The notes beneath the pieces are model-generated. The model saw only the letters and a list, made by a program, of their open reading frames with translations, made no database searches and was not told the origin of the DNA. Shown in pieces: positions 1-11,000 of a DNA stretch of 40,886 nucleotides. How positions within the stretch are numbered: the first letter of the stretch is position 1; every line of letters begins with the position of its first letter. Both the position numbers and the translations under genes were made by a program. This DNA is from Ettlia oleoabundans (taxonomy: Eukaryota; Chlorophyta; Chlorophyceae; Chlamydomonadales), in NCBI GenBank assembly GCA_019693395.1, contig JAAMXP010001039.1, positions 1 through 40,886 of the forward strand, in the 5' to 3' direction.

Positions 1-33
1 CCAATCACCCCACCCCCATCTCCCCGCCCGCAG

Positions 34-1500
34 TGGTTTGAGCCCACTGGTGCCTCCGAGGTGCCCCGCTGGCTGCGCTGGTCGCACTCAGACCTGCCGG
101 GGGCGCAGGCACTCAGCAGCAGGCACGCGCCGGATGTGACGGCAGGTGCGACTGCTGTGCTGTGCTGTGCTGTTGCGCCAGGCAGGCCTCCCCTCACACC
201 CTCATGACACTTATAGGGTTTTTTTACGTCTTTGAGGTGGAAACATTGTACAAACTATCACACCAAACCACCCCACCACCCACCCTGCACCCCCTGCAGA
301 GCTAGCCGCCCTGACAGGCACCGTCCTGCACCACCACCACCAGCAGGCGCCGCCAGCTCAGACGCGACACCAACTGGCACAGCAGCACGCACAGCATGCA
401 CAGCAGCAGCAGGAGCGGCAGCAGAGACAGTGGCAGGCACAGCAGCAGCAGCAGCAAGCGGCGGCAGCAGGGTGGGGCCAGCTGCCTGTGGCGCAGCAGC
501 GGCCAGCGGCGGCGTTTGCTGCTGCCGAGCCTGAGCCCACCGTGACCACCACCCGCAGCAGCATGGGTGAGCATTGGTTGGCCATTTCAGCTGTTTGATA
601 CAACAGCAGTTTGAGTTGCGCCTGCACCAATCTCGCAAGTTGCAATTTGGCTACCAGCAGAGTGGGGCAGTGCAAACCACCCCCGTTTCCCCTGTGCTGC
701 GCTTCGGTGTGCTGTCCAAAAGCTTGCTGTCTAGCCGCTGTGACCCGCCGTTTCATGCCGTGCAGGCGGAGGTGATGAGGGTGATGAGGAGGACGAGGTG
801 GAGTTTGGAAACGACGAGGAGGAGGAAGTGTTAGGTGTGGGGGTGGTGGTGGTGGTGTGTGTGGGGGGGGGGGCGCGCGGGTTTAGCTGGGGGCCTCAGC
901 CAATACAGACCTCGGAGGCAGTGGCGGGGTAGGCACTGTGTTTGTTGGCAGAAGTCTTGCAATGCCTGGCAAAGTATTGCGCATTGCCGTTTGTTGCCTG
1001 CTGCCTCCCGCTGCTGCTGTTCCTGCTTCTCTTTTATTGCTCATTAGTCTGCGTGCCCGCTTTTGGTGCAAACCAGCAAACTGTGTGTGAATATGAGCAC
1101 AGTCAACCCCTTCACTCGTCTAAAGATGTGCTGTGGTGCAGATGAGAACATAAATATTGAGGATGCGGACACGGTGTCACAGGGAGCACCCAACACCGCC
1201 CCATCACCTGGCATGCCTCGGGTGCCCTCAACCGCAGCAACCACAGCGGCACCCAGCGGCGGGGCAGCTGCTGCAGCGGCAGCGGCAGGCTGGAATGCGG
1301 ATACAGCTATTGCGGGGGCAGGGGGTAGCGAAGACGGGGGCCTGGATGATGGGGGGGAGGAGCCGGCGCATAAGCGGCAGAGGAAGGGGCTGTCGGTTCA
1401 TTTTGCCGAGGGTGCGGGCCTGGAGCAGCATCCCCCAACAGACCTCCAGCAACAGCAGCAGCAGCAGCAGGCGTGGCCCCCGCCGGGTGATGGTGGATAG
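34..1500 (+). CDS. C-terminal part of an unidentified acidic, Gln/His-rich protein (5' incomplete)
   Basis: Four exons can be joined in phase: 34-145, 300-566, 766-834 and 1142-1500, giving 268 residues and a TAG stop. The start lies upstream of the window; base 33 ends a splice acceptor. The first exon encodes an ordered-looking segment rich in Trp (WFEPTGASEVPRWLRW). The second is a His/Gln-rich stretch coded largely by CAG repeats, the third is almost purely acidic (about 20 residues of Asp/Glu), and the last is Ala/Gly-rich with a basic patch, KRQRKGLSVHFAEG, followed by eight consecutive Gln. The basic patch could be a nuclear localisation signal, and SVHF resembles a PP1-docking RVxF motif; both are inferences. 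I do not recognise the family. NIPP1-type PP1 regulators have a similar basic/RVxF patch, but the rest does not match them. The gene is convergent with the kinesin gene. Confidence 0.6.
841..873 (+). repeat. GGT/GT repeat running into a G homopolymer at a donor site
   Basis: Just after the splice donor of the third exon of the upstream gene, GGT and GT repeats run into twelve G residues. It lies in an intron and is a likely slippage or sequencing trouble spot. Confidence 0.7.
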
Positions 1501-1618
1501 CAGCACACTAGTGATGTGGTGGTGGCAATGTGCAGCAAAAACGGGCCTGCACGGTGCTGCCTGGCCCTGCCCTTGCGTCTGGGAAACCCGTGAGCCAGCA
1601 CTTGGCCTGTGGCTTGTG

Positions 1619-1623
1619 TGTAA
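1619..1623 (+). terminator. UGUAA polyadenylation signal for the leftmost gene
   Basis: TGTAA, the usual chlorophyte polyadenylation signal, stands about 120 bases after the TAG stop at 1498-1500. A five-base motif can occur by chance; its place and strand support it. Confidence 0.45.
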
Positions 1624-1860
1624 ACAACATGCGCCTATTTGAACCGACACAATGTCTTTTAGCTGGTGCACAGCACGACTCCAGGCTACGTTCAGAAGCA
1701 TGCAACCAAATTGCTGTGTGTTCAGCACTATCGTTAGGTCAAGGGTTGGAGACCCCATGCAAGCTGCCAGCTGTTGTCAGCCTTGGTAGGAGTTCAATAA
1801 GTAGCCTGCAACTTTTGCAGCTCGGCTTTCACAGTTGCGCCAAGTTCCCAATGCGGTGTG

Positions 1861-1865
1861 TTACA
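1861..1865 (-). terminator. UGUAA polyadenylation signal for the kinesin gene
   Basis: TTACA on the plus strand reads TGTAA on the minus strand, about 230 bases after the kinesin stop codon. The spacing fits an algal 3' UTR. Confidence 0.45.
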
Positions 1866-2094
1866 GAGCAGCTCTAAGAGGCAGACCGCTGGGGCGGGTA
1901 GAAACTTCCTGAAAAACACGTATTGCAATCCACAGACAGTGCAGGGGAGGGGCTGCCCAGACATCACGAATCACATGAAATAAGTTAGTGCTTGCGTCTG
2001 CGGCCAGGATCATGGTATGGTGTGTGGCTGGTTTTGTGTGCTGCATATTCATCCCCAGGAGGTTCTCAAAGTTGCCGGCACACTGCTTGCTGAC

Positions 2095-5000
2095 TCACAG
2101 TGGCTTCCAGGCCTGCTTGCGCGGGCTGGACTGGTTGCTGTTGTGGTTGCTGGACGGCCTGGAGGGCACGGGCACTGAGGAAAGGCCGCCGCCGCTGCTG
2201 CCGGGCACCGTGCGGGGGCGGGTGACGAGCTGCTGCCGCGGCTGAGGCCGAGGCGAGGTGGCTGCGACTGAGGAGGGGCGGGAGCGGTTCTCAGGGGCAA
2301 CCGCGCTGCGGAAATCTCCGTCCCGCGGGGAGCTGGTCCTGCTGCCGCCCTCACCGCCCTCGCTTGTGCCGCCGTGTCCGTTGAGGCTCCGCAAGGGCTG
2401 CGCTGCCTTCTCCCCCCCTGGACCTTCAAGGTCATACGTCGTCGCCTCCGTTTCACTGCTGCCCACGTATTGCTGCTTGCCTGCCTGCTGCTGCAGCTTG
2501 AGGCTGCCGCCGATGATGCCCCGGCCCGCCCCTGTCGGCGGACGTGGGCTGGGGTAGCGCAAACGTGAGCCGCCGTCGCCGTTGGCGGCAGCAGCGCCAG
2601 CACGCCCCGCTGCTCCCCACTGCAGCTCGTCATCAATCTGCTGCATGGCATACGCTGCCGAGGCTGCCGCCTGGTCGGCCCGCTGCTCGTATGCCGCCAA
2701 AGCCGGCCTGCCAGCTTTGCGGCTCGCACCGCTGCCCGCGCCCGACTGCGCTCCTGCTGTCGCTGCAGGCGGGGTGCGGTCGCGTGGCGGGCTGCGGCTG
2801 CTCCTGCGGGCCCACCCCGCCAGGCGCCCCAAGGGGCTCTCGCTGCGCCTGCCAGGGCTCACTAGCGACCCGCCTGCCACGCCAGCGCTGCCGCTGCCAC
2901 CCACAGCCGAGGCTGCGGCTGCGGTCCCTGCAGGGATCTGCCGTGCATCCCGGCTGCGGCTGCCGGCGGCCCCGGGCGCCATGCCGGTGGTGGAGGTGAG
3001 TCCGAGCTGCAATGAGTCCAGCTGGCGCTGCAGGTCACCCAGGTGCAGGTCCCGCCTCCTCGACTCCTCCCCTGACCCACCGCTGCCACCTGCACCTGGG
3101 GCGGCTGCCGGGGACGGGTCCAACACGCGCGGTGTTTCACAGCCCCGCGACTCCAGCGCTGCAGGACACCAAGACAGCCGGACCACTTTGTTGCATTAGC
3201 AACACAGTGCATGGGGGCAGCACTGGGGGCAGAGACAGTATGAATGAAGCCTGGCATCGCTAAAACGCTAGCAGAAGCCCTGCAATGGCAATGGTACTAC
3301 GGCATGCCCGCACCTGCCGCCTCGGGAGTCACCCCCTCAGCCCCCAAGGGCGTGGAGCCTGCATCAGCCTGCTCCTGGCTGCTGCTGAACCTGCTGCGCT
3401 GAGGCTGCAGCGGGCTGCCAAAGCCCTTGACGCCGCCGCTGGCGGCGGGGGGCGGAGCAGCAGAGCCTGCAGCTGACGCTGCTGATGACTGGTGCGGCTG
3501 CGCAGCTGAGCCGCTCTGCTGCACGGTGGCGTGGCGTCGAGCCCGGCTGGAGGCTGTGTGCTCCAGTATGCGGGATCGGGCTGTGCCGCTGCCGCTCTCC
3601 CCACCCGTGCCGCCACGGGCGCTGCTGGGTGCTGCCTGCTGTGGTGCGTCCACATCCGGCCTCAGACCCAGCATGGCTCTGCCGGGATCAAGACGAGAGG
3701 AAGCACAGCTTGTTTGACAGCCAGCGGCAGCATTTACAAACACATGCACCTCCATTCATTTCAGATCACCCATGAAAAGCCAAGTACTCATCTCTCCCGC
3801 AACACACCACTCAACCTAACATCATTGAGGCATACTCAGCATCGCCTAGCGCGCGCGNNCCCCCCCCCCCGGGCGCCACCTGTAGTCCCGCACAAGGTCC
3901 TCCCGCTTCTTGCTGCCCAGCCGCCACCGCTGCCCGTTGATCATTCGGTCCTGCAGCACCTGCCTCATCAGCGAGATCTGCGGGCAAATCACTTGCGCAA
4001 TGAGCGGGTAAGAGGGCAGCAGTGGACGGAACAGGCTGTGGGAAGAACTACACATGTTTGGCCAAAAGAGTGCATCATAAGTAGTGCAGGTATGAGGGCT
4101 CAGTAGGGTAACCTTTTTGCGCCCAGTCCAAAGCTACCAGGCCCCAGCCACACCAGGCCCTATCTTGCGGCGGCCAGCCCGGAGGCACCCACCGTGGGCT
4201 TGCTGACCGGCTCCTTGCCCTGGCGGCGCAGAATGTCGTTCAGGTGGTTGAGCACGGGCTGCTCCTCTGGCAACAGCACTGCACTGCTGCCGCCGCTCAT
4301 GCTGGTGGTGGATGGGTGGCGCGGCAGCTGCGGCGGCTGCGGCTTGGCCTCTGCAGCTGCCTTCTTGGGCTTGGAGCCGCGTGCGGGGGTGGCCTGACTG
4401 GGGTCCCACAGGGTGTGCCGCTCCTCATCCTCACTCTCATCCTCCTCACTCTCCTCCTGCTCCTCATTCTCTTCCTCATCATCCCAGTAGTCCTCCACCT
4501 CCTGCTCCTCCTGCAGCACAAGATATGCAGTTCCACCCATGCAGTAGTCAAACGCTGGAGCTTGCCGGCACAGAGAGATCAGGAACCGATCAGCAGGCAT
4601 GCCAACAGGAGAAGCACGAGCGGCAGCTGCATGTACACAGCAGTGCCAAAAGCTCTGCCAGCATGATGCACACACCAACACAACATCTGGCAGGATCGAA
4701 CAGGTTGCGGCAGCATGCACACGCAACTCAATGACTCAACGGACTGGCAAGAAAACAGGAGCCGGTGGAAGGCGCTTCTAACCGCAATGCACACAAAATG
4801 ACGGCACCGGTGATGTTGCCCCACCTCGCTGTCACTCGCCTCCAGGGCGCTGACATCCCCATTTGCCTGAGCATCCGCGGCATGATCCCCGCTGCCAGGC
4901 ATTGCCTCATCGTTGGTCAGCTCGTCCAGCTGCTGCAGGATCTCTCGCGCCTCCATCAGACCCTTCTGCAACATGGAACATTGCAGCATGTAATATAAAC

Positions 5001-8000
5001 AGTATGACAGAATAACCACAGTGATTACCTAATGAACTGGGAAACGGCCGGCGCTGGCAGCACGCAAGCGCGCCATTATTAGAAGGGGCGCGCCGTCGCA
5101 AGTGTACCTGCATCGACACCCTATTGAAACATATACACACATCACTCACATCTGGGGTCCCCCTGCTTGCCCTCTTGCGCGGCGTCTTCTGCAGCGGCTT
5201 GACGGGCGTGGTGGCGGCAGAGTCTGCACTGGCAGCGCTCTGGCGCCGGCTGTGGCGCTCCAAAGTCTGGCTCGCAGCCGCCAGCAGCGCATGCGCTTCA
5301 CCGGCACGGTGCGCTGCGTCGCACTTCTCCTGCTCAGCTATGTCCAGTCGCAGCTTGAGCAGCTCTATCTCGTCTGACAGCTCAGTGACCTGCGACTGGG
5401 CCTCCACCGCCTGCAGGGGTCATTAAAAAGGTGGTGCAGGGTCGTCTAATGCATATGTTTCACTTGTGCAGATGGGACAGTTCCCAGCAACACTCGCACA
5501 TTTGATGGCAAGCCTAGCAGGGTTCACATACATATTTCGTCAGCACAGGACTTTCAGAAGACAGGGCATCGTTTGCTAGAAGACAGATGGGGTGTCATGC
5601 AAAGGCTGCAAGACCGTGCCTGCTACCAGATATGCGTGGATGGTGGCTGCCTGGTGCTGGCTGGTATGCCGGGTGTTGCCGCCAGCACACCATGGGTTGC
5701 GAAATGCATGGACCCGGACCTGACCTAAAAAGAACTTGCCTGCTCCTTGTACTGGCTAGCAGTGTGGAACATGGTCTTGAGCAGGGCTCGTGCCTGGACC
5801 ACCGTCCGAACGCCATTCCAGCGCCGCGCATCAGCTGCATGCCCAAATGGACGACAAGGCAGCGGCGACTTTCCACCATGAATGGCAAGCAAATGTTGCC
5901 AAGCAGAGTACCCAGTTTGCCAGCACTTTTCAGCCAAGGTGGGGGAAATCATTGCCGAGACAACCTGCAGGATGATGAAGTGAGCAAAGTTTAACGCACC
6001 TGCCACATTACTGCGTGCCTCTTCTGTCTCCCGAGACGCCTGCAGCTTTGCAAGTGTGGCCGCCAGCTGCTTGCTGTGCTCCTCACTCTGCTGCATCAGC
6101 TGCGCCCGCCGGGCCTCAAGCTTCTCCTCACTTGTCGCATTGGGGCTGCTGCAGGGCGGCAGTTTCAACGAATGCAAGAGGTGTGACATAACGTGTGTAA
6201 AGTCTTTGAGTTAGGCAAGGCACAACGAGAGGGGCCGGCAAATGGGTCGCACACAGCTCCAGTACTGTCTCCTCACACACAGGAGGTTTAAAATTCACAT
6301 GCACTCAACTTTAAAACCAGCACGAAATATTTGTGAGAATCGGTGCTTCATGCAAAAGCCAACGCTGCCGCCCGCACCTGTGCACATAGTGTCCAGGCCA
6401 CCACTCTGGGTTCTTGAGGGCCGCAAGAGCCTTTTCTACCTCACGCAGCTTGCGCTGCACCTCCTTGCGCTGCGCCCGCTCGCCTTCTGCCATTTTCTGC
6501 AGTATTTCCGTGCAAACAAGGACGCTGTTACCAAATTGGGAGCAAGCGAGCCATAAGCTTGACGAACCACATATTCTTTACCCAAGAAGGCAGGCAGTGA
6601 GGTTGGCAGGATACATACAAAAGATCAAGACCACGCCAGCTAATCCGATGCCTTCCGACGCCTGCCAGAGCCGTTACAGTACAAAGATGAGAGGCAACAA
6701 GAACCGAGCTACAGCTGCAAGCAGTCCAGACGCGCCCCAAACATGCCCCACAATGCAAGCGGCGACCTTGCCTGCAGCTCAAAGGAGGAGCAGTAGGCAT
6801 CAAGCTCCCCCTCCACCCACTCCCTCCTCGACTTCTCGTCGCGCAGAAGCGGGGCAGACGGGTTGGGCTGGCACTCATAGTCGGCAGCCGTGAGTGCAGC
6901 GGACGACTGCGAGCGGTCCGTGGCGGTGGGAATGCCGTTGCTCAGGGCTGCGCGCACGATGATGACAGGGGCATTGGCGGAGGCTGCGGGCGCTGTGGCG
7001 GGGCGGTCCAGGCCAGGCACTGGTGTGGGAAGAGGGGCAACAGAGTTGGCAGAGGCCAAAGAGGCGGCAGAGGCGGAGGCCCGCTGCCGATCCTCCAGCT
7101 CCTTGAGCCGCTTGCGTGCCGCCTCGGCCTCCTCTGCAGCATGGGAACAGCGAGCAAAGAACAACACACATACTTTGTTGGCAGTCGGGCCACGTATAGG
7201 CGTCCCATAGCAGCACTGTCATGCCAGCCTAGTAGTGGCAACAAGCGGCATTTCACAACTTGTCTTTCGCCACAGCTGAGGTCCTGTAACCCAGTGCAGT
7301 AGATCCACCCCCCAACCCGCCACCCACCTGTCTTGCGCCGTAGCACCGCCTGCTGCTTGTTGTGCAGTGCCTCCAGCCTCTGCAGCTGTGCTGCGTTTGA
7401 GCGGCCCTGCTTCTTCAGCTGCAGCAGCTCCTGGTCACGCTGCCGCCGGAACTCGGCAAACTCCTTGTGCCCGCGCTCCATCTGGCGCTGGAGGGCCACC
7501 TGCACACCAAGGAATAACACGACAGTTGAGGGCAGCCGCACACTTGTAAGGGCAGTTGGAACATGCGATTGCGCCTGACGGCAATGGAGAACCGGTCCAC
7601 AAAAAACCATACATGGTTATGCGAAACAAGCTATGAGGTGCAGCAGGTGCTAGCAACCGAGCACGGCCCACCATCGCTTCTGACCACAGCTGCCCCAATT
7701 ACCTTCTGCTGCTTAATAGACAGTATGTCGCTTTCCAGCTTCTTGCACGCCCCCTCGGCCTTCTGCTTGGTGCGCTCCAGCTCCAGAATGCGGCGCTCCT
7801 GCATCATGGCACAACACCGCACAACGCATCAAATGAAGCAGAGTGCAAGGCAGCATAGTGCAGCACAGCATAGCATAATGCAGCAAAGAGCAGCATGGCA
7901 GAGCCCGACAGACAGAGCCACATTGGGTGAGGCAGATACAAGGGTGTGATAAATGGGTAGAGATGTAAAGGTGGCGCGCCAGCCAGCCAGGAATGCTGCA

Positions 8001-11000
8001 CTCTGTCACCGCCCGCTATTCTGCAGACTGTTGAGCAGTTCCAAATCTCGCCCCACCTTGGCCTTCACCGCCTTGAATTTCTCGTCCAGCTGCCGCATGC
8101 GGTTCTCGTACTGCGCCTTCAGCCGCAGGCGCTCATCCTCTGCAAAGGTACACATGCAAGAATGGTGGGACTACAATACCTGGCGTGTAAGCTCCCATGG
8201 CCGAACAGCTGCAAGGCTGCCGCTTCATGAGAGAATGACGCGCTGCTTTTCTCATCGACATGTTGCGACCAGCCAACCACATCTCGATCCGACATGGCCC
8301 GCCCGCTGTTCTAAAACACTTCCGCTCCATCTGCCAACCTGACTGGTGCTGCTGCATCTGCAACCTCTCCAGCTTGAACTGCAGGTCTCGCCGCTCCCGC
8401 TCCAGCTCATCACGCTGCTGCTGCAGTGCCGCCAAATCCTTCTCCAGCTCCTCCTTCTGCGCCATGTGCCTGTTCATGCTCTGCATTGTCGCCTGCTTCA
8501 TGTCCAGCTCCTTCTGCAGCCGGTCCATCTCGCCCATCAGCTTGGCGTTCTGCATGCTGCAGGCCGTCCGGTGGTGCAAGAGGGAGAAGAGGGTGAGTGA
8601 CAGTTCAAGCACATGAGCAGGATAGAAAAAAGTCCAGCAGTAACCAAAGCGTTGACTAAGCAACCGTCGACAATGCGCTTGCTCGCATGCTGACATGACA
8701 TGCCACGCCGCGACCACCCATCGATTGGGGCCAATATAGCCCTGTCAGCAACATGCTGCGCTGTATTGCAGCACAGGGCTGCTTCCTGACATGCTGGGCC
8801 GGTCTGTTAGACTTACACATGCGCCTGCTCCTGCGCCGCAAACTCCTCGTCGTTGAGCTCCAGCTCGCTAATTTCGTCCCAGTTGCCGCTGCCGTCGCGG
8901 TCCTCGGGGCGAAGCGGAGAGAAGCTGAAGGGGCTGCTCTCGTCGCCGCCCGCGCCCCCCATCGACATGCGCCGGTTGCTCACCACAAACTTGCCAGTCA
9001 GCCTGCGCCCGCCACAAACAGCCATGCTCATCGTAGCGCCTATCTCAAACAAGCAGTTGCTGTCACTGAGGGGCAGTATGCGTCTCGTTGCCCAAAGCCT
9101 GCCCCTGGCATCATGAATCCACTCGCGTCAAATCACCATGTCTGCGAAGCTCCTTTTCCGCCAGCCCCGTTCCACCCACCTGGAGACCTTCTTCAACCGC
9201 TTGATCTCCTTTTCCAGGTCAGCAATGCGCTCCAACTGACACTGGATCACATCACCATTCACGCTGCCAGCCCTGCTGCCGCCTGCAATGCTGCCAGGGC
9301 CGCCTGCTGCAAACGCCTCCACCTCCGCTGCTGCCTCGGCTGCCGCATCCGGGCCCAGCCGCTGCTGCAGCTGCTGCAATAGACGGTCACGCTGCCCCTG
9401 GGCCAGCAACATCTTGTCAGTTGCCTCGCGCGAGTCGTCCTGTGCACTACCCTGCAGCAACACATCATAAAACCACGGCAGTCGCAGATATCGGCAGCTG
9501 ATACAGCCCGGCAGGGTAGCGCCCGTGTCAATGGTGCTAAAAGTGTGGCAGCACTGTGGCACACAATCCCAATTACTGTCAAGCCATTTGCCAGTCCGTG
9601 TGGGTCCAATTTGTAACCAAAGTGATCACCCTGGGCAGCTACCCACCACTTCCACTTTTAGCCGCTCGTTCTCTGCCTCTAGGGCACGGTTGCGAGCCTC
9701 AAGCTCTTCCATTCTCGCTCGCAGCGCATCGTCCCGAGGGTTGCTTTCCTCGATCACTGCATTGTCACCCAGCCCCAATTTGGACCTGCAAGCACATGCC
9801 ATACGTGGTGGGTTGAAGGTTGGGTGCCCGGGCGCTAACAGGCAAGCTGGTGCTGCAGCCACCGATATACCCTCCACTCCAAGGCCTGCATCCCCACAGG
9901 ACCTGCCATGTCAGCCGGAGCCCTCCCATTGTGTTCCCGTTTGTATAGACTGCAAGGTGCAGCAGCTACCACCAAGGCATGCTCTTCTTGCAGCATTCTC
10001 ACTTGAGAATCTGGTTCTCGCCGCGTGCTGCCGCCAGCTGCTGCCGCAGCTGCGCTATCTGCGCCGCCACGGGATCTCTGTTGACCACCGGCTTGTTGCG
10101 AATGTTGCGAGCGCGGTTTGCATAGCGCAGCGTATTCATTGTCTCTTCCAAGTTCACGTCAGCTGGCGACACACAGGCAATCATGACAGTGCGGCTGTTG
10201 CCGCCCAGAGAATCCTGCAATCGGAAGCAACTACCGCCGCTGCGTGAGACAGCAGAGAGCAATTGATGACGGCTGCTCCGCAGTGATGATGAGCTACTAC
10301 ATCATGTACAGAACGACCGCACAAAAATCCTAGCTGGGTGCGACCCTGCGAAGATTAGACTCAAGTCAGCCTGGCACAATGCACCGCCCATAATGTCCCA
10401 CATTAATGCCACCCAAAGCCTGCACACCTGCAGCATGCGTGTCAGCTTTGAGTCGCGATAGGGCACGTGCTGCTTGCCCTCTGACAACGCATTAATGACG
10501 TTGCCCAGCGCCAGCAGCCCCTTATTGATATTTATGCCCTCAGCCAGCCGAGCACCAACAGCCTTGGTGCGCTTGGCACGCTCGCTGCCTGCACGCGGAA
10601 ACAAAAACCAGAGAAAAGCCGCAAAAGCACAAGATAGGCAACGGAATAAATGCAAGAGAAAAGCGGGTCGTACAAGCTAGGAAGTAACTGGAGCAACAGC
10701 TTTAAACAGTCTGCCCTGCCAACGATCGCCGATGCCCCAGCCAGAGTTACCAACTGGAGGTCAGCCCCATCCAAAGGGGAAGCAAGTTGGAATTCCAGCC
10801 CACCTGCCAGGTCCACCAGGTGCATCTTGGCACAGAGGTAAGTTTCGTCCCCTTCGGCACCGCCATCACCCTCCTCATCCTCCCCACTGTCTTCCTCCCC
10901 TGTGGACGATCGCCTCCTCGAGGCCGCAGCTGTGCCATCTAGCAGCATTTTCCGCTGCTCTAGTGTGATGGTGAATATCGCATGGGAGCGACTGGACTGC

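Larger units (their letters stand above)
1501..2094. other. Convergent 3' intergenic region
   Basis: The stretch lies between the stop of the leftmost gene (+) and the stop of the kinesin gene (-). I see no conserved reading frame here. It holds one candidate polyadenylation signal for each strand (listed separately), so it is best read as two facing 3' UTRs. Confidence 0.6.

Noticed and set aside
3531..4106. 191-codon open frame on the plus strand
   Set aside because: It runs antisense to kinesin exons and across the N bases, with no recognisable product.
6000..6378. Idea that the kinesin coils belong to a second, separate gene
   Set aside because: Splice phases run unbroken from the motor to the last exon, and the total length is an exact number of codons.
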